Source of the DNA: a virus
Direction: 5' to 3' (one strand)
DNA length: 64,000 nucleotides
IMG/VR virus record: IMGVR_UViG_3300045256_000188
Coordinates: 1-64,000 of that record
A program made the position numbers and the translations under genes. The notes below the pieces were generated by a model. That model searched no databases and had not been told where the DNA came from. It saw only the letters and a list, made by a program, of their open reading frames with translations. This document shows, piece by piece, positions 7,896-15,321 of this stretch; the stretch's first letter is position 1, and each line of letters opens with the position of its first letter.

Positions 7896-8477
7896 CTAGC
7901 GGCAGCGGCCCGTGGTGCAGACCGGGTAACGATAGATCGGCGGGGCGGACGGGATCGCTTCCATCATGGGAATCCCGTCCTTGAGGTAGCACCTGTACAG
8001 GCCGGGGGCAAGGCCGGCGTACCCGGCGGCTACCCGGCAGTCGCACGGACCGTCCCCCTCGCCGACCCGCAAGACGCCCGACTTGCCCTGGCGGACCGAA
8101 GCGAGAAACGCCGAGTACCGGTCGGTGTCAGTCGGGTTCCGCTTCGGCGCGGAAGATTTTAAGGCGACGGCCACCTTTTCGGCCAAATCTTTCGCCTGGT
8201 CGGCACAGTTCTTCCCGGGCGTCTCACACCGACCAGCCGACAGGGCCAAGGCGACACGGACTCTCGTTTCGGTGCCGTCGGCGGTCGGGTTCCGCTTCGG
8301 CACGGGAGATTTTAAGGCGACGGCCACCTTTTCGGCTAAATCTTTCGCCGGGTCGGCACAGTTCGTCTCACACTGGCAAGCCGACAGGGCCAAGGCGACA
8401 CGGACTCTCGTTTCGGTGTCGTCGGCGGTCAGGGGGGCGGCCGATAGCAGGGCGACAGTCAGGGCAAGCGTCTTCAT
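7896..8477 (-). CDS. Exported Cys-containing protein with internal duplication
   Basis: 193 residues with a signal peptide (residues 1-18) and a good GAGGTGA site. Residues about 19-67 and 68-116 are two copies of one helix-rich unit containing TETRVRVALALSA, a Cys cluster and AEKVAVALKS. The last 75 residues form a separate Cys-containing domain. Function unknown. Last gene of a three-gene minus-strand operon (10335 to 7896) of exported proteins. The style resembles planctomycete secreted proteins (inference). Confidence 0.65.
   Translation of the reverse strand: MKTLALTVALLSAAPLTADDTETRVRVALALSACQCETNCADPAKDLAEKVAVALKSPVPKRNPTADGTETRVRVALALSAGRCETPGKNCADQAKDLAEKVAVALKSSAPKRNPTDTDRYSAFLASVRQGKSGVLRVGEGDGPCDCRVAAGYAGLAPGLYRCYLKDGIPMMEAIPSAPPIYRYPVCTTGRCR
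8131..8427. repeat. Tandem duplication, 153- and 144-bp units
   Basis: Units 8131-8283 and 8284-8427 are near identical. The second has a few substitutions and a 9-base net deletion, so the reading frame of the exported protein is preserved. The closeness suggests a recent duplication. Confidence 0.9.
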
Positions 8478-8488
8478 TTTTCACCTCG

Positions 8489-9532
8489 TTAACGTGTCAG
8501 GGCGAATAGCGTCTCCGGCCGCAAACGAACGGCGAAGAACGGGGGCCGGCGGGCCGGGAACCCCACCGCGTCCGACAGGGCGTAGCTGTCCCCCTGGGCG
8601 ACCATGCGTTCAACCGTCTGGGCGTCCGCCCAGAACCCAGCGGGCGGCTGGTCGGGCGGGTAAACCGGGCCGGTGTGGGCCCGGTCGCCCCAACTGTTCA
8701 GGACGAAAGCCCCGTCCCTCGGAGTGCTCCGGACGCCGATGATCGCCATGCAGTGGTACCATGTCCCGGACGGCCTGGCAAACCCGTCCCGGTCCCGGGT
8801 CATGGTGAACCCTTGGTCCGAACAGACGGCCACCGGGTACCCCTGGGCGATCGCTCGCTTGACATCCGTCCAGGAGCGGACGAGGGCCGCCCCCTTGACC
8901 GGCGACTCCTTTGCCACGGTCTCGATCTCGTCGGGCACGCCCCGGGCCCCGAACACCCTGGCCCGGTACGGGTCGAACGTGGACAAGTCGATAGACCCGA
9001 CCTTCTCCATCGGGACGACGCCGTACCGGCTCACCCACTTCGCGGCCCACGCCCCGACCGACCCGTCGCCACGGATTCGCCCGCCGCCGATCTCGACGCG
9101 AGACCCGCCGTAGATCACCTCGGCGGACACCGGCTTCCACGCCGCCTCTTGGCCGGACAAGATTTGGTTGGCGAGCAGGATGTCAACCGCGTGCTTGAAC
9201 CCGCACCCGACGCAACAGCCCACGTCCCTCTGGTTGATGTTCGGGTAACTGTTTTCGGGCAAACCTGCGACACTGCGGACGCCGCGCCAGAGGAACGCTT
9301 CGGCGTACCCCTGGGCAGACTTCCCGGCCGGCGTGTCCGCGAAGTCCGGGATGGCGGACGCCTTGACCGTCTCTTCGACGGCGGCGGGATCCGGGACCCA
9401 GCCGGTCGCGGGGACGAAACCGAGCGCCGTTATGTCCTCGTCACTGGTTTTGCGGGCCGGCAGGAACGACAGGGCGACGCCGACAAGAATGCCGACGAGG
9501 AACACGATTACGTACTGGCGAAGGTGCGTCAT
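8489..9532 (-). CDS. Membrane-anchored papain-like cysteine protease
   Basis: 347 residues. A single N-terminal hydrophobic segment (about 6-24) should anchor or export it. A Cys cluster in RDVGCCVGCGFKHAV (Cys106, 107, 110), a WYHCMAIIG motif near 260 and FVLNSWGD near 280 match the Cys, His and Asn of papain-fold (C1) peptidases; the spacing around the active Cys is atypical. A GGAG site precedes the ATG and overlaps the upstream gene's stop, so it is coupled to the polyproline protein at 9535-10335. An envelope-degrading or maturation role is possible; no substrate evidence. Confidence 0.7.
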   Translation of the reverse strand: MTHLRQYVIVFLVGILVGVALSFLPARKTSDEDITALGFVPATGWVPDPAAVEETVKASAIPDFADTPAGKSAQGYAEAFLWRGVRSVAGLPENSYPNINQRDVGCCVGCGFKHAVDILLANQILSGQEAAWKPVSAEVIYGGSRVEIGGGRIRGDGSVGAWAAKWVSRYGVVPMEKVGSIDLSTFDPYRARVFGARGVPDEIETVAKESPVKGAALVRSWTDVKRAIAQGYPVAVCSDQGFTMTRDRDGFARPSGTWYHCMAIIGVRSTPRDGAFVLNSWGDRAHTGPVYPPDQPPAGFWADAQTVERMVAQGDSYALSDAVGFPARRPPFFAVRLRPETLFALTR

Positions 9533-9534
9533 GA

Positions 9535-10335
9535 TTACTCCAGAGTAGTCAGGGCGGAGGCCGCCCTATTGTACACGTTGGAGATTTTTGCCCTGGTGTC
9601 GTCGGTAAGCGGGGTCACGAGGTCGGCGATCTTCCCGATCTCCTCAGCAACCAAGGTTCGGACGGCAATTAGGCCGCTAACCCCCAGTAGATCGGCGGCC
9701 CGGCGAACCTGCTCGATCAGTTGGGAGCCGGTCGCCGTGTCCGGCCGACCCGCGATCATCGCAGCTTGCCGGTACAGTTCGGCGAGCGTTGCCGCCTGAC
9801 CTCGCTTGGTGTCGAGCTGGGTCGGGTCGGCCCGGTAGGCGGCCCTCAACGCGGCCGCGAACGGGTCGGCTGGTGGCGGCGGTGGCGGCGGCGGTGGCGG
9901 CGGCGGCGGTGGTGGCGGCGGCGGTGGCGGCGGCGGCGGTGGTGGCGGTGGCGGTGGCGGCGGCGGTGGCGGTGGAACGGGTGGGGTCGGCGGAAGGGGG
10001 GTCGGCGGTGGGCCGCCATAGACCACCTCGATTTCGAGCGGGCGGGACGACACGTTGTCTCTCACGGCCCACGCCAGGACCGGCCACCGGCCGGGGCCGG
10101 GCGGGATGAGGACTGCTGATTTCCGGTCCGGGAAAACGACGATCTCGGCGGCGGGCAGGACGCTCCACCATTCGCACGGGACGTCGCTGGTCAGCCGGAC
10201 CGGCCCCCTAGCCTGGGTGACGACGGTTGGGGCCGGCCGGTCCGGGGTCTTCGCCAGGGAAACGGCTGGCGGGGGCGGCGGGTCGGCGGCGGTTGCCGGG
10301 GGCGACGGATCGGCCAGTAAGGCGAGCAGGAGCAT
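9535..10335 (-). CDS. Exported protein with long polyproline linker
   Basis: 266 residues: short N-terminal hydrophobic segment, a beta-type domain (about 40-108), roughly 33 nearly unbroken prolines encoded by GGC/GGT repeats on the plus strand, then a helical domain of about 110 residues. The layout suggests an envelope protein whose rod-like proline spacer separates two domains. First gene of the operon with the papain-like protease (2-bp gap). No clear ribosome-binding site. Family not recognised. Confidence 0.6.
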   Translation of the reverse strand: MLLLALLADPSPPATAADPPPPPAVSLAKTPDRPAPTVVTQARGPVRLTSDVPCEWWSVLPAAEIVVFPDRKSAVLIPPGPGRWPVLAWAVRDNVSSRPLEIEVVYGGPPPTPLPPTPPVPPPPPPPPPPPPPPPPPPPPPPPPPPPPPPPPPPPADPFAAALRAAYRADPTQLDTKRGQAATLAELYRQAAMIAGRPDTATGSQLIEQVRRAADLLGVSGLIAVRTLVAEEIGKIADLVTPLTDDTRAKISNVYNRAASALTTLE

Positions 10336-10513
10336 CGGCGTCTCGGGTACTTGGCGGCTGGAAAGGGGTCAAATATTCAGAGTATCTTTGCTCGAACATT
10401 CGAATAGCCGTGCGGACTCATCACCAGCTCTCTAAAACAAAACACCGTGGAGAGCAGAGGAGGCAATCCACCTCAGCTTCCGTCGTTAGACCACGTGTTG
10501 TCGAGACCGGAGG

Positions 10514-10641
10514 AACCGTAGGAACTACGGGGTTAGCGGGTGGAGAGAAGCATAAGACTTCCCCAAGGAAGCAGTTCTCAGTGAAACCCGAAGCCGCCAC
10601 CTCTCTGCGAGCGAAAGCGAGCAGGGGGTAGGGGTAGTTCA
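10514..10641 (+). pseudogene. TnpB (IS200/IS605) 3'-end remnant, copy 1
   Basis: 128 bp nearly identical, in inverted orientation, to 22229-22355. It encodes the tail GTVGTTGLAGGEK typical after the TnpB zinc ribbon and ends near the presumed right end of the element. Small hairpins are visible (CCGTAG-GAA-CTACGG; CTTCC-loop-GGAAG). Nothing of the TnpB catalytic domain is present. The region 10336-10513 and 10642-10809 around it holds no intact gene. Confidence 0.65.
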
Positions 10642-10710
10642 CCTGAACCACTTGGTCGGGTGAGGTGGAACCCCCCGCGGGCGACTGCTGGGTCCATGTC
10701 TTAGCTTTGG

Positions 10711-10725
10711 TCGGCGTATTCAAAA
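10711..10725 (+). repeat. 15-bp direct repeat, right copy
   Basis: TCGGCGTATTCAAAA, one mismatch to 7651-7665. Closes the 3-kb interval holding the ABC-permease scrap, the exported-protein operon and the TnpB remnant. Confidence 0.5.
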
Positions 10726-10773
10726 GACAGCGATGATGCTGAGAATCCAGATCACGCCCCACAATTACTCAAA

Positions 10774-10790
10774 GCCAGTATTGTACTGGC
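10774..10790. promoter_or_regulatory. Small perfect hairpin upstream of DUF5131 pseudogene
   Basis: 7-bp stem GCCAGTA/TACTGGC with a TTG loop, about 20 bp before the pseudogene start. Function unknown. Confidence 0.3.
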
Positions 10791-10809
10791 AGTAACAGGG
10801 GAGTGGTCT

Positions 10810-11400
10810 ATGAGCAAGGGCACTGGCATTCAATGAGCTGACGACACCGTTAACCCCACGTCCGGCTGCGACGGTTGCGAACTCTGGATTCCGGGACAGG
10901 GCGGACCCTGTTACGTCGGGAACCTCCACGAGATTCGCCTCTCGAAGTCCCTACCGACACTGTACGATCCGGTCTTCACCAACGTCCGGCTCACCCCCGG
11001 ACCGATGGCCAAAGCCCTCCGCTGTATGGACCACACCGGGAAAGTGGCCCGGCCGGAAAAGCCGTGACTGGGGCTCAGTCCGCGGAAGATCTTCGTCGGC
11101 GACCTCGGAGACATCTTCTCGAAGGTCGTCCCGTTCGACTTCCTCAAGGCTGAGATCATCAACCCGGCCCGGAACTCGCCGCACCACATACAGCTTCTGA
11201 CCAAAGAGCCGCAACGGGCTCTCCAGTTTGCCGGATGGTTGAACGAGCCGTGGCCGGAGAACGTCTGGATCGGCACCAGCATCACCGGGGTCGCTAGCCC
11301 CCCACGGATCGAGCACCATCCCTCAAGGTCCGCCAGATGCCGGCCTAGCGGTGGCAAATCCGGCCGACCTTGGGATTGGCTGGCGAAACAGGAGCAGTGA
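10810..11400 (+). pseudogene. Broken DUF5131 (phage Gp37/Gp68 family) protein
   Basis: Read from the ATG at 10810 the frame gives a start like TGIQ, a TGA where the family has Trp, then VNPTSGCDGC, a CY motif, a second TGA after PEKP, then LSPRKIFVGDLGDIF, HHIQLLTKEPQR and NVWIGTSITG, all family landmarks. Both stops are one transition from TGG. Near 11315 the frame is lost: the expected helix (LKVRQMPA) continues in another frame. TGA is a normal stop elsewhere here and Trp is TGG, so this is decay rather than recoding. The bases up to 11515 show only degraded continuation. Confidence 0.75.
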
Positions 11401-11515
11401 CGACCGCCGGTGTGTGGAGAGGGGCCGCCCAATCCACAGCCGGCGAATCGATAGCACCCTTATGGCACCGGGGCATAGCCCGCCACCCGATGGATCTGGG
11501 CTGGAATGTGGTGGA

Positions 11516-12052
11516 TCATGGATGTGCTACCAGGATATCTTTGGGACCGTTGCAACTGTCCTCTAACTCGATCTTGTAGGCCGGGTTGATGGCCAGTAGC
11601 AGTTCGAGGGTGGTCTTTAAATCTACCTCCAGACCCCACAACGTCTTGCCGAAGACCCTGAGGTCGTCGATAATGATGGTATGTGTCTTGATGGGGTGAA
11701 GGGCTATCGATCGCAACTCCTGGTAGAGCGGCGTGTGCGGGGTGTGCCCATCCAACCAGAAGGTGATGGGGACGTCGATGGTCTTGATGAGTTCGGGCAG
11801 CACTACGGCTGAATCGCCGAGATGGAGTCTTACCCGTTTTTCACCGGCGAACATGGCCAAGGCGTTGGCGTGGGATTGCGGGTCGATCTCGATACTGTGA
11901 ACGGTTTCGAAGGGGAACTGCAGGGCTAAGGCAATACCACCGCCATTAAGTGTTCCGGTTTCGATGAAAACCGGGTTCTGGTGCTTTTGCAGTACCCCGT
12001 ACGGGAGCGTGCTATCCCCTGGGGTGAGGTTATTCTGGGTGTGTGGTATCAT
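11516..12052 (-). CDS. SAM-dependent methyltransferase-like protein
   Basis: 178 residues with a Rossmann-type motif I (FIETGTLNGGGIALALQ), an acidic residue after the second strand (HSIEIDP), a central strand TFWLDGHTP and IIIDDLRVFG. This is the pattern of class I methyltransferases of the type often found with phage glycan genes. Substrate unknown. An AGGAG site precedes the ATG, which overlaps the stop of the preceding gene (ATGA), so translation is coupled. Last gene of the 13094-11516 operon. Confidence 0.65.
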   Translation of the reverse strand: MIPHTQNNLTPGDSTLPYGVLQKHQNPVFIETGTLNGGGIALALQFPFETVHSIEIDPQSHANALAMFAGEKRVRLHLGDSAVVLPELIKTIDVPITFWLDGHTPHTPLYQELRSIALHPIKTHTIIIDDLRVFGKTLWGLEVDLKTTLELLLAINPAYKIELEDSCNGPKDILVAHP

Positions 12053-12357
12053 GACTTACTCCTGTAGATGGCTTCATAGATTCTACCGTGCGGTGGCTCC
12101 CAAGCTCGGTGCGAGTAGAGCGGCAGGGCACCGCGAGGCCCGACGCACGCGGCCATTTCCAAGGGGAAGAGATCGCCAAGGAAATTTTCTGTATGAAAGT
12201 TGAGATTCCACATGGCCCGCGTCCAGTTCTCTACTGCTTGGGGACGTGGGCCGGTACGTCTCATACCGTATGTTTGACCCACGAACCACCTGGCGACCTC
12301 GACGGCGGTCTGGACCTTGGACAGGCCGTACTTCTTCTTGACGACCCGCCTGAGCAT
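12049..12357 (-). CDS. Hypothetical protein, paralogous to C-terminus of its neighbour
   Basis: 102 residues from ATG. Its first 30 residues (VVKKKYGLSKVQTAVEVARW) match the last residues of the upstream gene product. The frame is open further upstream, in phase with that gene, back to its TAA stop at 12433. The similarity and phase suggest partial duplication or an old fusion. ATGA overlap with the methyltransferase gene supports real translation. No function assigned. Confidence 0.5.
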   Translation of the reverse strand: MLRRVVKKKYGLSKVQTAVEVARWFVGQTYGMRRTGPRPQAVENWTRAMWNLNFHTENFLGDLFPLEMAACVGPRGALPLYSHRAWEPPHGRIYEAIYRSKS

Positions 12358-12432
12358 CCGCCATTTGGACTCGCCGAGAGAAATCTGGGCTATGGTTACT
12401 CCAGGTAAGGGACCAGCGGAGCAACACGGGGC

Positions 12433-12741
12433 TTAGCCCACGAACCACGTGGCTACTTCCATTGACGCCCGGACCTTGGGGAGGCCATGTTTCTTGATAA
12501 GGGCTCCCAGTCCCTTGGCGACAACTGGATCAATAGTCTGGCCATCCTCGGTCTGGCCCGTCAGGAGAGTACCGACGGCTCGCTGTTGCTCGTTGCTTAC
12601 CCGCTTGATGAGTCGACCAACAACCGCTGCAGTAAACCGGCGGTGATACTTCTCTTGAATGTAAGCCGAGACTTCGGCGGAGCCATTGTGTCCCGCTTTG
12701 ATGGCTTCCCGAATCATGTCGATGGGGCGTAGATCTGGCAT
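12433..12741 (-). CDS. Hypothetical helical protein
   Basis: 102 residues. The start at 12741 (MPDLRPIDMIREAI) is preferred over an ORF start at 12792 because a GGAG lies 7 bases upstream. The N-terminal half resembles a small helical DNA-binding unit (REAIKAGHNGSAEVSAYIQE). It ends with KKHGLPKVRASMEVATW, echoed by the next gene. Role unknown. Confidence 0.55.
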   Translation of the reverse strand: MPDLRPIDMIREAIKAGHNGSAEVSAYIQEKYHRRFTAAVVGRLIKRVSNEQQRAVGTLLTGQTEDGQTIDPVVAKGLGALIKKHGLPKVRASMEVATWFVG

Positions 12742-12788
12742 GGCCATTCTCCATGTTGATGTTGCAGTCCTCCCCATCAACACGGTGG

Positions 12789-13094
12789 TCACTTCTTCTG
12801 ATATTGCCAGATCCGGTAGGGCGGAAATAGCCAGACAGTGTTATCCTTAGCCCGGCAGACGTTGAGGACGGGGACGCCGTAGTCCTGGAAGGTGGCTTTC
12901 CAGACCCAGCCCACTTCGGCGGGATTATGGCCACTGGTATCCAGGATGCGGTTGGGGATGAGAGGGTCGTGCGGTTCCTTGACGATCCCAACAACTTTGT
13001 ATTCCTTGCCCTTGGGGGTGGTGAATTGGGTGTCGTTGGGGGCCGGGCTGACGGATAGAAGTGCGAAGGCGAGTGCGAACATGGCGACCAACAT
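12789..13094 (-). CDS. Small exported hypothetical protein
   Basis: 101 residues with a signal peptide (MLVAMFALAFALLSVSP) and a strong AAGGAGGT site. The mature part has beta-strand-like segments with several Trp residues. No family recognised. First gene of the operon running to 11516. Confidence 0.6.
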   Translation of the reverse strand: MLVAMFALAFALLSVSPAPNDTQFTTPKGKEYKVVGIVKEPHDPLIPNRILDTSGHNPAEVGWVWKATFQDYGVPVLNVCRAKDNTVWLFPPYRIWQYQKK

Positions 13095-13262
13095 GGCGAC
13101 CTCCTTGTGGGTTCTCTAAATACGACAACGGCTGGGGACAGCCCCGGCCTTTTCCGCGTAGTTGGTTGGTGATTTTCCAGCGCCATCGCGCCCCACTACA
13201 GATGTCACCTCCATTGTTAAGGGGTCGGTGTCCCAGGGAGCGACCCAGAACCCTTCGACGCC

Positions 13263-13301
13263 TTATCTTCCAATGCGAATTTCCACAAACCACTCATTTA
13301 T
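13263..13301 (-). pseudogene. Fossil 3' end of a DNA methyltransferase gene
   Basis: Thirteen codons (INEWFVEIRIGR and stop) match the C-terminus of the methyltransferase fusion at 15322 (NEWFVEICAGR and stop), with DNA similarity continuing over about 35 bp. It sits just beyond the end of the EDxHD-Mom gene, so that gene appears to have replaced the body of a second methyltransferase copy. The rest of 13095-13354 has nothing recognisable. Confidence 0.6.
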
Positions 13302-13354
13302 GATCTAGGTAGCGACAGCGAGTTTCTTCATGCGCAGCAGATAGCGAAACGACC

Positions 13355-15148
13355 TCAGCGACTTCTGGATGGCGTGCCTGACAGTGGCCTGGCGGCGCTT
13401 TGGTATCGCCTCTCTAGCACAAACCTCAATTTTCCCGTCCCAAAAACCTTCTTGTAGCCGAACTTGTCGGCATAGGCTGCTTCTTTCATCGACATTTTCA
13501 CGGCGCGCTCGTAGAGCGTCTTTTTGTGCATCACCCAGCCGTGCTCGTCTACGTACCAGTAATCTGGGCGAATTACCTTGTCCTGCTTGAAATTGAGCGC
13601 TTTGTAGACCGCCCCGTCGTGATTGAATGTAGTGTCACAGTACGAGATGACAAACTTGTACTTCTTATCTAACTGCTTCAGGCACCTACTAACGAACCAG
13701 CTGGCGAAATTGTGCTTCTGATACCGTGGATGGATACACAGCCGACTCAATTCGACAGTCTCAGCCAATGTGAACTCGCCAGTGTCTACGTTCTGGCGCA
13801 CCGGAGGCGAAAAAACGCATACCGCGATGAGCTTATCTTCTAGATATGCCCCGTGGGCTATGCCGCCGCGTCCGGCGTTAGCCAAGTAGTGATACTTGGA
13901 CAACAACAACCTATAATCTACGGCGTCAGCTTTCCTGATTACAATGTCCTTGAAGGAGAACGATGCTATTTCCAACTCCGTTAGCCCAAGCCAATATTTC
14001 AAAGTCTCGACTACTTTCTCTTTGCAACCGAACTCGTGCTCCCACAGGTATTTCAGTTCGTGGCTACCGCCGCAATACCTGGCCACGTACATCGCTTTGG
14101 CCTTATCCACACGCACAGCTCGCGCCAGGGAATGCCAATAATCGCCTTGGCACTCAATCACCAATAATGGCTTGTTGGCCCGTGGGATTACACAGTCGAA
14201 ATTATATGGACCGATGGTGCACTCCGGATCAGCCGCCCTGTCGGCGTACTCCCGGAAGTATCGTATCCCCAGATCGTCCAGAATACTGTAAAGAGTCGTC
14301 TGTAGGCCGGAGACGCGCGGCTGTGCTTCCCGTGCTTTCGCCATACGTTCTCGGAATTCGTCACTCTCCCAAACTTTCCTAATCCTCTCTGCATTAGCTT
14401 CTCGCAATCCTGGGTCTGACCATACAATCTTCATCAGGTTTGAGATCTTCTGTCTCTTGAGCGGATCGGCCCATATCCTCTGCTGGATAGCCGACATCTC
14501 TGCTTTCTTCTCATCGGTCCATACTAAAACCTGGACCGCTCGCATAGCTTCGACGCGTTCGGGGCTGTCCCAGTAATCCCGGAGAATGTCGGCCATTTTC
14601 TCACGGAGCGTAATATCAGACCACACAATCTTCTGAATAGTCGCTTGTTTGCGGCGGTACTCCGGCTGAGCCCAGAGGTCCTTCGAGCCCTCGGACAGCT
14701 TCCGTCGGAGTTCCGGCGTTACCCGCGCCTCCGATGACGCAGCAGCAGCGCTCCGCTTATCGTCCGTCCACGCTTTCTTCATGCGTTCCGATTGAAGAGC
14801 CGCAAAGTCCTCTGGGCCACTTATGCCGTGCTTTTTGCAGAGACGCTCCAAGGCTGATACTGAACCGCCGACAACTGCGACGATCTCTTGCAATGACTTG
14901 GTAGGACGGAGTTGCCTGACCTGTTCTATGGTCTCTGGAGTATCTAGGTTCGATTTGTTGCATAAGGCTGCGGTCTCAGCCACACTCCGTTTCAGCCCCA
15001 AGTGCACCAGTAGCTTTCCTATGGTCCTAGCTGGCTTCCTGTAAATTGCCCCAATCTCCTTAGCAGTTTTCCCTTCCGAAAATAGCCTAATAATATCCTG
15101 CTTCTGGGTGTCACTGAACTGCTGATGAACTGAGATAGGCGCTGGCAT
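13355..15148 (-). CDS. EDxHD/Vsr-like nuclease fused to a Mom-like DNA-modification domain
   Basis: 597 residues. The start at 15148 (MPAPISVHQ) has an AAAGGA site; an earlier start at 15199 would lie inside a terminator hairpin. Order: helix-turn-helix region (about 10-110); several repeats of an arginine/tryptophan-rich DNA-binding unit (about 120-285); a nuclease core with YNFDCVIP and LLVIECQGDYWH, the arrangement of Vsr/EDxHD homing endonucleases; then about 190 residues with ELSRLCIHP and SYCDTTFNHDGAVYKALNF, resembling the GNAT-like Mom protein of phage Mu, which modifies adenine in DNA. It probably cleaves specific sites and may modify DNA. Located between fossil copies of capsid and methyltransferase genes. 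Confidence 0.7.
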   Translation of the reverse strand: MPAPISVHQQFSDTQKQDIIRLFSEGKTAKEIGAIYRKPARTIGKLLVHLGLKRSVAETAALCNKSNLDTPETIEQVRQLRPTKSLQEIVAVVGGSVSALERLCKKHGISGPEDFAALQSERMKKAWTDDKRSAAAASSEARVTPELRRKLSEGSKDLWAQPEYRRKQATIQKIVWSDITLREKMADILRDYWDSPERVEAMRAVQVLVWTDEKKAEMSAIQQRIWADPLKRQKISNLMKIVWSDPGLREANAERIRKVWESDEFRERMAKAREAQPRVSGLQTTLYSILDDLGIRYFREYADRAADPECTIGPYNFDCVIPRANKPLLVIECQGDYWHSLARAVRVDKAKAMYVARYCGGSHELKYLWEHEFGCKEKVVETLKYWLGLTELEIASFSFKDIVIRKADAVDYRLLLSKYHYLANAGRGGIAHGAYLEDKLIAVCVFSPPVRQNVDTGEFTLAETVELSRLCIHPRYQKHNFASWFVSRCLKQLDKKYKFVISYCDTTFNHDGAVYKALNFKQDKVIRPDYWYVDEHGWVMHKKTLYERAVKMSMKEAAYADKFGYKKVFGTGKLRFVLERRYQSAARPLSGTPSRSR

Positions 15149-15177
15149 GGTATATCCTTTCCACGTCCAATACATTT

Positions 15178-15219
15178 GACGCGCCCCAGAAAGAAACAAT
15201 AGTCTTTCCGGGACGCGTC
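15178..15219 (-). terminator. Strong hairpin, terminator of the fossil capsid copy
   Basis: 17-bp stem (two wobble pairs on the RNA) with an 8-base loop. It lies just 3' of the capsid-gene remnant, the same relative place as the hairpin after the intact capsid gene, and upstream of the nuclease-Mom start. Confidence 0.7.
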
Positions 15220-15233
15220 AGCATGAGACTGTT

Positions 15234-15304
15234 TTAGAGGTTGCTGACAGTGATTACGCTGTCAGGTCCAGCACGGTCGGCGTGCTGAGCAGCGGGACCA
15301 TCTC
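15234..15304 (-). pseudogene. Fossil 3' end of a second major capsid protein gene
   Basis: Two short frames match the C-terminus of the intact capsid protein: PLLSTPTVLD (intact: same residues) and VITVSNL followed by stop (intact: VVTVSNL and stop). About 27 codons between them are deleted and the frame shifts. The nucleotide sequence is diverged, so the event is old. Placed immediately 3' of the LAGLIDADG-methyltransferase gene. Confidence 0.75.
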
Positions 15305-15321
15305 AGATATTAAGACCTAAC

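Noticed and set aside
8675-9799. 374-codon plus-strand ORF over the papain-like protease
   Set aside because: Shadow frame; the minus-strand protein has clear motifs, anchor and ribosome-binding site.
9873-9975. CRISPR-like or microsatellite array
   Set aside because: GGC/GGT repeats simply encode a polyproline linker in frame on the minus strand.
10810-11400. TGA read as tryptophan
   Set aside because: TGA terminates other genes here (for example 39105 and 42311), and TGG is the Trp codon in the intact genes; the affected genes also have frameshifts.
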